From an uncultured Bacteroidota bacterium (GTDB lineage: Bacteria > Bacteroidota > Bacteroidia > B-17B0 > Aurantibacillaceae): a stretch of 10,120 bases of DNA. The stretch lies in assembly GCA_903923915.1 (NCBI GenBank), contig CAIXZI010000615.1, positions 1 to 10,120 of the forward strand, given 5' to 3'. The position numbers were made by a program, and so were the translations under genes. Shown one piece after another: positions 5,643 to 10,120 of this stretch (position 1 is the stretch's first letter; the number at the start of each line of letters is the position of its first letter). Under the pieces are notes generated by a model. It was not told where the DNA came from. It ran no database searches and saw nothing but the letters and a program-made list of their open reading frames with translations.

Positions 5643-7592
5643 ATGCAAATTGTAAAAGGAGAAGGATTTATTCCCGGGCCATTATTAGCTAATATTAATT
5701 CGCCGACAGATTTAAAAAAACTTACTGAAGCAGAGTTAGTGCAACTATGCGATGAGCTTCGTCAATACATAATTGATTTAGTCTCTGTTAAAGGTGGTCA
5801 CTTTGGTGCGTCTTTGGGTGTAGTTGAGCTTACAGCTGCTTTGCATTATGTTTTTAACACACCTTACGATCAATTAGTTTGGGATGTGGGCCATCAGGCA
5901 TACGGACATAAAATTCTTACCGGACGAAGAGATACTTTTCACACCAACCGTAAATACAAAGGCGTTAGCGGCTTTCCAAAAAGAACAGAAAGCGAATTTG
6001 ATGCTTTTGGTGTAGGACATTCTTCTACTTCTATTTCTGCCGCATTAGGCATGGCAGTTGCTTCTGATTACTTAGGACAAAAAGATAAACATCATATAGC
6101 TGTTATTGGCGATGGTGCTATGACAGGTGGAATGGCCTTTGAAGGCTTAAACCACGCAGGTTCATCGCATGCAAATTTGTTGGTTGTGCTTAATGATAAT
6201 TGCATGAGTATCGACCCAAATGTGGGTGCATTAAAAGAATATTTAACCGATATCACAACATCGCATACATACAATAATGTAAAAGATGAAGTTTGGAATT
6301 TACTTGGTAAGTTTAGTAAGTTTGGCACAAGTGCACGCGATATTGCATCTAAAGTACAGGCTGCGTTAAAAACATCTTTGCTTAAGCAAAGTAATTTATT
6401 TGAATCGCTAAACTTCAGGTATTTTGGGCCGGTTGACGGGCATGATGTGCAACGTATGGTGCAAGTATTAAAAGATTTAAAAGACATACCGGGGCCAAAA
6501 ATTCTGCACGTACTTACCAAAAAAGGTAAAGGCTATAAATTTAGTGAAGAAGGAAATGAAACGGTTTGGCACTCGCCAGGTTTGTTTAATAAAGATACCG
6601 GAGAGATTATTAAAGTTACACCGAAAGAACCTCAGCCTCCAAAATACCAAGATGTTTTTGGGCATACCATTGTTGAACTTGCAGAAAAAAATAACAAAAT
6701 AATGGGCGTTACGCCTGCTATGCCAAGTGGTTGTTCGTTAAATATTATGATGAAGGCCATGCCCGACAGAGCTTTTGACGTAGGTATTGCAGAACAGCAT
6801 GCAGTGACTTTTTCAGCAGGTTTAGCCACGCAAGGATTAATTCCTTTTTGCAATATTTATTCATCATTTATGCAGCGCGCTTACGACCAAGTAATACATG
6901 ATGTTGCCATACAAAAATTACACGTTGTTTTTTGTTTAGACAGAGGCGGACTTGTTGGAGCAGATGGGCCAACACATCATGGTACATTTGATTTGGCTTA
7001 TTTTCGTTGTATACCAAACATGATTGTTGCTGCACCAATGAATGAGCAAGAACTTCGTAACTTAATGTACACGGCTCAGTTAGAAAAAAATGCGTCGCCA
7101 TTCAGTATTCGTTACCCGCGCGGAAACGGTGTTATGGTTAATTGGAAAACTCCTTTTGAAGAAATTGAAATTGGCAAGGGAAGAAAAATTAAAGACGGAA
7201 AAGATATTGCAATTTTGTCAATCGGACATATTGGAAACACCGCAACAGAAGCTCTTAAAATAATAGAAGAACAAAACATTAGTGTGGCACATTACGACAT
7301 GCGTTTTGTAAAACCATTAGACGAACAAATGCTGCATGAAATTTTTGCTACGCATAAAAAAGTAATTACCATTGAAGATGGCTGTTTACAAGGTGGTTTT
7401 GGTAGTGCTGTTATAGAATTTATGAGTGATAATAACTACAACGCACAAGTAAAACGTTTAGGTATTGCTGATGAATTTATTGAACATGGCGAGCCGAAAG
7501 AATTATATGATGAAGTTGGTTTATCTGCTGCCGCTATTATAGAAGAAACTCTTAAATTAATTTCTCCGCTTAAAAAAACCATGGTAAGCTAA
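5643..7592 (+). CDS. dxs: 1-deoxy-D-xylulose-5-phosphate synthase
   Basis: Thiamine-diphosphate enzyme that condenses pyruvate with glyceraldehyde 3-phosphate to DXP, the first and usually rate-setting step of the MEP isoprenoid route; DXP also feeds thiamine and pyridoxal synthesis. 649 residues, slightly longer than common Dxs (about 620-640). Key parts are in order: GGHFGASLG with His53, WDVGHQAYGHK (80-90), the ThDP/Mg motif GDG (156-158) to NDN (184-186), FGPVDGHD (261-268), GIAEQHA (381-387) with the glutamate that activates ThDP, and DRGGLVGADGPTHHG (433-447) with the substrate-binding histidine. No catalytic residue appears missing. No other in-frame start precedes the conserved LLANINSPTDLKKL, so ATG 5643 stands although it overlaps the expected transcription start. 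First gene of an operon with the beta-barrel gene and ubiX. Confidence 0.98.
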   Translation: MQIVKGEGFIPGPLLANINSPTDLKKLTEAELVQLCDELRQYIIDLVSVKGGHFGASLGVVELTAALHYVFNTPYDQLVWDVGHQAYGHKILTGRRDTFHTNRKYKGVSGFPKRTESEFDAFGVGHSSTSISAALGMAVASDYLGQKDKHHIAVIGDGAMTGGMAFEGLNHAGSSHANLLVVLNDNCMSIDPNVGALKEYLTDITTSHTYNNVKDEVWNLLGKFSKFGTSARDIASKVQAALKTSLLKQSNLFESLNFRYFGPVDGHDVQRMVQVLKDLKDIPGPKILHVLTKKGKGYKFSEEGNETVWHSPGLFNKDTGEIIKVTPKEPQPPKYQDVFGHTIVELAEKNNKIMGVTPAMPSGCSLNIMMKAMPDRAFDVGIAEQHAVTFSAGLATQGLIPFCNIYSSFMQRAYDQVIHDVAIQKLHVVFCLDRGGLVGADGPTHHGTFDLAYFRCIPNMIVAAPMNEQELRNLMYTAQLEKNASPFSIRYPRGNGVMVNWKTPFEEIEIGKGRKIKDGKDIAILSIGHIGNTATEALKIIEEQNISVAHYDMRFVKPLDEQMLHEIFATHKKVITIEDGCLQGGFGSAVIEFMSDNNYNAQVKRLGIADEFIEHGEPKELYDEVGLSAAAIIEETLKLISPLKKTMVS

Positions 7593-8288
7593 ATGAAAAG
7601 ACTTCTTTTAGTTATAACTGTATTTTTTTTACTAAGTAATTCTTTAAAAGCACAAGCAATAGACCAAACATTTAGGCCTGTTATTTATGCTGGTATAGTG
7701 GCTTCTCAGGTAGATGGCGATACGTATGCAGGTTACAGCAAACCGGGTTTTATGTTAGGCGCAGGCATCAATCGTCAGTTATCAAAAGTTTTTGAAGCAG
7801 AGTTTGGAATAACGTTTATACAAAAAGGTGCTCGTCATAATTATGGTCTAGATTCCGCTTCTAGAAACAACCCTGCTAATCCATTTTTTTTATCTCGCTT
7901 AAATTATTTAGAGATTCCTTTTGTATTTAAACTTAACTACAAAAAATTTAAAGCTGAATTAGGTGCAGCAGCAGCTTACCTCATACAAAACCCTCCTTAT
8001 GTATCAACCAATAACCCAACCTACATGGATGATAAATACAGAAATTTTGATTTCAGTTATATTGTTGGCATAGGTTATAAACTTAAAGGTAATTGGTCGG
8101 TTAATGCACGTTTAGAATATTCTATTGTTACCATTCGCCCTTATGTAACTTCATATGCAGGCGTTTATCATGGCCAATTTCCGTACTCTTTATTTAACCA
8201 AGGGCTTTACAATAATTTACTGCAATTAGCATTACATTATAGAGTACCGTCAAAACCAACAATAACAACTCCATCTAATGCCCAATAA
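7593..8288 (+). CDS. PorT-family outer-membrane beta-barrel protein
   Basis: 231-residue predicted outer-membrane protein. A signal peptide (residues 1-20, likely cleaved around KA-QA) is followed by alternating hydrophobic/polar strands typical of a small, about eight-stranded barrel. The opening YAGIVASQVDGDTYAGYSKPG (31-51) with LGAGINRQL after it is the usual start of the Bacteroidota 'outer membrane beta-barrel' (OMP_b-brl_2/PorT-like) family. Strands such as LEIPFVFKLNY, AELGAAAAYLI and NARLEYSIVTI follow. Its ATG directly abuts the dxs stop (TAAATG), and its 3' end overlaps ubiX by 11 bases, so all three are one transcription unit. Function unknown; members are often assigned structural or porin-like roles. 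It lacks the features of the type IX secretion protein PorT/SprT proper. A link to isoprenoid or quinone metabolism is suggested only by position. Confidence 0.88.
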   Translation: MKRLLLVITVFFLLSNSLKAQAIDQTFRPVIYAGIVASQVDGDTYAGYSKPGFMLGAGINRQLSKVFEAEFGITFIQKGARHNYGLDSASRNNPANPFFLSRLNYLEIPFVFKLNYKKFKAELGAAAAYLIQNPPYVSTNNPTYMDDKYRNFDFSYIVGIGYKLKGNWSVNARLEYSIVTIRPYVTSYAGVYHGQFPYSLFNQGLYNNLLQLALHYRVPSKPTITTPSNAQ

Positions 8289-8847
8289 ACCAATTAATAT
8301 TGCTATTGCCGTTACCGGTGCAAGTGGAGCCATTTATGCCAAGGTTTTGTTTGATACATTGGTACAGTATAAAAATTTATTTAACAACATAGCTATTGTT
8401 ATGAGTGACAACGCCAAATTTAATTGGCAGTTTGAATTAGACAATACCGATTATAAAAATTACCCATTTACTTTTTATGATAAAAACAATTTTATGGCTC
8501 CGTTTGCATCGGGTTCATCATCTTATCAGGCTTTAATAGTATGCCCTTGCAGCATGGGTACATTAGCAAGAATAGCTACAGGCATAAGTAATGATTTAGT
8601 TACACGTGCCGCAGATGTAATGCTAAAAGAAAGAAGAAAATTAATTTTAGTTACACGAGATACGCCACTAAATTTAATTCATATAAAAAATATGGAAACT
8701 GTTATGTTGGCAGGTGGCATTATTTGTCCGGCAACCCCATCTTTTTACAGCAAACCAAAAACCTTTGAAGATCTTGCCAAAACAGTTACCGATAGAGCTT
8801 TGAGTTTAGCAGGTGTAGAAATAAATTCTTTTCGTTGGAGTGAATAA
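8278..8847 (+). CDS. ubiX: UbiX-family flavin prenyltransferase
   Basis: Joins a dimethylallyl unit (from dimethylallyl phosphate) to FMN, making prenyl-FMN, the cofactor of UbiD-type decarboxylases. 189 residues, normal family length, Rossmann-like flavoprotein. Seen: the phosphate-binding GASG near the N-terminus (Ser16), CPCSMGTLARIATGISNDL (89-107), VTRDTPLNLIHIKNM (125-139), PATPSFYSKP (151-160) with the conserved tyrosine, and the C-terminal DRAL arginine; these match UbiX more than Dfp/CoaC relatives. The ATG at 8278 lies inside the end of the beta-barrel gene (11-base overlap), which signals coupled translation. The upstream dxs product leads to the prenyl donor, so the pairing is sensible. 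No ubiD-like decarboxylase is in the window; quinone synthesis or aromatic-acid decarboxylation are both possible uses. Confidence 0.94.
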   Translation: MPNKPINIAIAVTGASGAIYAKVLFDTLVQYKNLFNNIAIVMSDNAKFNWQFELDNTDYKNYPFTFYDKNNFMAPFASGSSSYQALIVCPCSMGTLARIATGISNDLVTRAADVMLKERRKLILVTRDTPLNLIHIKNMETVMLAGGIICPATPSFYSKPKTFEDLAKTVTDRALSLAGVEINSFRWSE

Positions 8848-8917
8848 TTTGTATTTACGTTAGGGATTAAGCTACTTCTTTTAGTTTTTATATTCGGTTT
8901 CGCAAAATGTTTAAAAA

Positions 8918-8949
8918 GTATTTGCTGCAAAACCCTTTTGTTGAAATAC
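8918..8949. terminator. Imperfect hairpin after the dxs-ubiX operon, possible terminator
   Basis: GTATTT (8918-8923) pairs with AAATAC (8944-8949); inside, after a 4x3 internal loop, CAAAA pairs with TTTTG around a CCC loop: 11 base pairs in all. It starts 70 bases after the ubiX stop. On the plus strand no T-run follows, so intrinsic termination of the operon is doubtful. On the minus strand the hairpin is followed directly by five T (complement of 8913-8917), the form expected of a terminator for leftward transcription, yet no leftward gene is seen upstream of it. Confidence 0.35.
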
Positions 8950-9012
8950 GTTGCATTCTTCAATACAATTAAAAAAATAACTAACTAAGCAAAAAATTGA
9001 AGCATAAAGCCC

Positions 9013-9086
9013 GACAGCGCATAGATTTTTCACAACGCAGAAGCTCGCTCAAACAAACACTGTCTGTTTTCCGTGTTCGAAATGAC
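9013..9086 (-). repeat. Candidate degenerate interspersed repeat
   Basis: Read on the minus strand, the block opens with GTCATTTCGAA (9086-9076) and closes with GTGAAAAATCT (9033-9023). Between them are a small stem (AACAC/GTGTT, 9056-9060 with 9073-9077) and GAGCGAGCTT. The combination 'GTCATTTCGA ... GAGCGAG ... GTGA(G)AAATCT' recalls short intergenic repeats common in Bacteroidota genomes. It is richer in G+C than both flanks and lies in a gene-free gap, as such repeats do. Only one copy is visible here, so the repeat nature is inferred by resemblance. Confidence 0.4.
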
Positions 9087-9175
9087 GAGTGCGACCTAGC
9101 ACCCAAAACCCACCTAAAATAGTACGAGCGCATTATTTACGTGGCAAACGGAAATGTTAATTTGTTTAATTGCTG

Positions 9176-9183
9176 TACCTTTG
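9176..9183 (+). promoter_or_regulatory. -7 promoter element before the ABC transporter
   Basis: TACCTTTG fits TAnnTTTG fully. Transcription would begin at about 9187-9190, giving a leader of about 10 bases before GTG 9199. The in-frame ATG codons at 9154 and 9184 lie upstream of or within the promoter and would not be on this transcript. No good -33 element is seen at 19-21 bp. Confidence 0.55.
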
Positions 9184-9198
9184 ATGAAATTACTTTTT

Positions 9199-9885
9199 GT
9201 GATTAAACTTTCAAACATACAAAAGAGCTACCACATTGGTAAAAGCGAGTTTAAGGTGCTTAAAGGCATTAACGCGCATATTAGAGAAGGTGAGTTTGTA
9301 TCTATTATGGGGTCTTCGGGTTCCGGTAAATCAACCCTTTTAAATGTATTGGGTATTTTAGATAATTACGATAGCGGAGAATATTTATTAAACGGAACCT
9401 TGGTTAAAAATCTTTCGCAAACACAAGCGGCGCATTTGCGTAATAAGTTTTTAGGATTTGTTTTTCAATCGTTCAATTTATTGTCATTTAAAAATGCCAT
9501 GGAAAATGTGGCACTTCCTTTATATTATCAAAAAGTTTCGCGTAAAGAACGCAATAAACTGGCTTTAGAATATTTAGATAAAGTTGGCTTGAAAGAATGG
9601 GCTCATCATTTACCAAGTGAATTAAGTGGTGGACAAAAACAGCGTGTGGCTATTGCAAGAGCTTTGATAGGACAACCTAAAGTTATTTTTGCCGATGAAC
9701 CTACAGGTGCGTTAGATTCTAAAACCTCATTAGAGGTAATGGATTTGTTTAAAGACATAAATGCACAAGGTATAACATTGGTTGTTGTTACGCACGAAGA
9801 TGATATTAGCAAAATGACCGACCGTGTAATTCGTTTAAAAGATGGGTTAATTGTTACGGAAGAACAAATTATAGAAAATGTTTAA
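9199..9885 (+). CDS. ABC transporter ATP-binding protein, MacB/LolD type
   Basis: ATPase subunit of a type VII (MacB-like) ABC system, which uses ATP hydrolysis at the inner membrane to drive periplasmic movements for export or lipoprotein release. From GTG 9199 it has 228 residues, typical for LolD/MacB ATPases. Order of motifs: Walker [10 protein letters not shown] (38-46), Q-loop FQS (89-91), signature LSGGQ (142-146), Walker B KVIFADEP (161-168), D-loop ALD (171-173), H-loop VTHE (197-200). [14 protein letters not shown] is the usual beginning of this family in Bacteroidota; the frame is open to ATG 9154, but the added residues look unlike the family and the promoter lies inside them. It overlaps the following permease gene by 8 bases. 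Substrate cannot be told. Confidence 0.93.
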   Translation: MIKLSNIQKSYHIGKSEFKVLKGINAHIREGEFVSIMGSSGSGKSTLLNVLGILDNYDSGEYLLNGTLVKNLSQTQAAHLRNKFLGFVFQSFNLLSFKNAMENVALPLYYQKVSRKERNKLALEYLDKVGLKEWAHHLPSELSGGQKQRVAIARALIGQPKVIFADEPTGALDSKTSLEVMDLFKDINAQGITLVVVTHEDDISKMTDRVIRLKDGLIVTEEQIIENV

Positions 9886-10120
9886 CCGCGATAACTGGCA
9901 GGAGATATTTGAAACCATAGGCAAAAATAAATTGCGTACGTTTCTTACGGCCTTTAGTGTGGCTTGGGGGATTTTTATTTTAGTGGTTCTTTCTGGAGCG
10001 GGCAATGGCTTGCGCAATGGAGCTCAGAGTCAGTTTGGTAACGATGCCGCAAATAGTATTTATGTAGAAGGTGGCAACACATCAATGACGTATAATGGCT
10101 TTAAGCCTAACCGACAAATA
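9878..10120 (+). CDS. MacB-like ABC transporter permease (N-terminal part, cut by window edge)
   Basis: 81 codons are visible and the frame is open at the right edge. It starts [17 protein letters not shown], then [28 protein letters not shown]: the short amphipathic entry and first membrane helix (about 23-41) that begin MacB/FtsX-type permeases, after which the periplasmic domain opens with [12 protein letters not shown]. The full protein should have about 400 residues, four membrane helices and a large periplasmic domain between helices 1 and 2. ATG 9878 lies inside the end of the ATPase gene (8-base overlap), so the two are coupled and form one transporter. A second permease or a membrane-fusion protein gene may follow outside the window. 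Confidence 0.9.
   Translation, partial: MFNRDNWQEIFETIGKNKLRTFLTAFSVAWGIFILVVLSGAGNGLRNGAQSQFGNDAANSIYVEGGNTSMTYNGFKPNRQI

Larger units (their letters stand above)
8848..9175. other. Gene-free region between ubiX and the ABC transporter
   Basis: No convincing gene is present on either strand. The only ATG frame of note (8907-8972, 21 codons) has no ribosome-binding or family features. The stretch holds a hairpin (8918-8949), an A-rich strip around 8968-8998, and then a GC-richer block (about 9008-9135) that does not read as protein and has the look of a short interspersed repeat. No tRNA fold was found: the TTCGAAA at 9076-9082 is not flanked by T-arm or acceptor pairs. Confidence 0.6.

Noticed and set aside
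7593..8288. Beta-barrel gene as the type IX secretion protein PorT/SprT
   Set aside because: The sequence fits the broad PorT-like barrel family (ASQVDGDTYAGYSKPG opening) but lacks the features I associate with PorT/SprT proper, and no other secretion gene is near.
8907..8972. 21-codon open frame MFKKYLLQNPFVEIRC...
   Set aside because: Too short, overlaps the hairpin, no promoter or family support.
9070..9095. Possible tRNA T-arm (GTGTTCGAAATGAC)
   Set aside because: No matching acceptor stem, D-arm or anticodon arm could be laid out around it.
1..10120. CRISPR array, prophage, transposon or defence island
   Set aside because: No spaced repeats, integrase, transposase or defence gene is visible; the window is mostly housekeeping genes.

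Overview
The window looks like chromosomal DNA from a member of the Bacteroidota. The DNA is AT-rich. Several genes are preceded by perfect copies of the Bacteroidota -7 promoter element TAnnTTTG instead of an E. coli-type -10 box, and Shine-Dalgarno sequences are weak or absent. The protein types also fit: a FtsL-like protein of the Bacteroidota kind, a PorT-family beta-barrel, and a PlsC-like acyltransferase with an NHPLGGLDG motif. Genus and family cannot be set from this window.

Left part (1-3570, minus strand): the start of the division and cell wall (dcw) cluster in the order mraZ, rsmH (mraW), ftsL-like, ftsI (PBP). The genes are tightly coupled: mraZ and rsmH share a TAATG junction, and the ftsI TTG start lies 3 bases after the ftsL stop. 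ftsI runs off the left edge after 523 codons. Upstream of mraZ is a clear MraZ operator: four GTGGT boxes at exactly 10-bp intervals plus a fifth 30 bp further out, next to a TAnnTTTG promoter.

Middle part (3699-5640): divergent from mraZ is a PlsC-like acyltransferase (plus strand). It converges on two minus-strand genes, a small secreted protein with a probable Ig/prealbumin-like fold and an isoprenylcysteine-methyltransferase-family membrane protein.

Right part (5608-8847, plus strand): a compact operon of dxs (first enzyme of the MEP isoprenoid pathway), a PorT-family outer-membrane beta-barrel protein, and ubiX (flavin prenyltransferase). The genes abut or overlap. Dxs feeds production of dimethylallyl units and UbiX consumes one to make prenyl-FMN, so the pairing makes metabolic sense, although ubiD is not in the window.

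About 350 bases without a gene follow (8848-9198), holding an imperfect hairpin and a GC-richer stretch that resembles a degenerate interspersed repeat. The window ends with a MacB/LolD-type ABC ATPase overlapping the start of its MacB-like permease, which is cut by the right edge.

No exotic or clearly undescribed system is visible. The most informative items are the phased MraZ operator, the promoter positions that correct several start codons and point to leaderless or nearly leaderless mRNAs, and the repeat-like gap.
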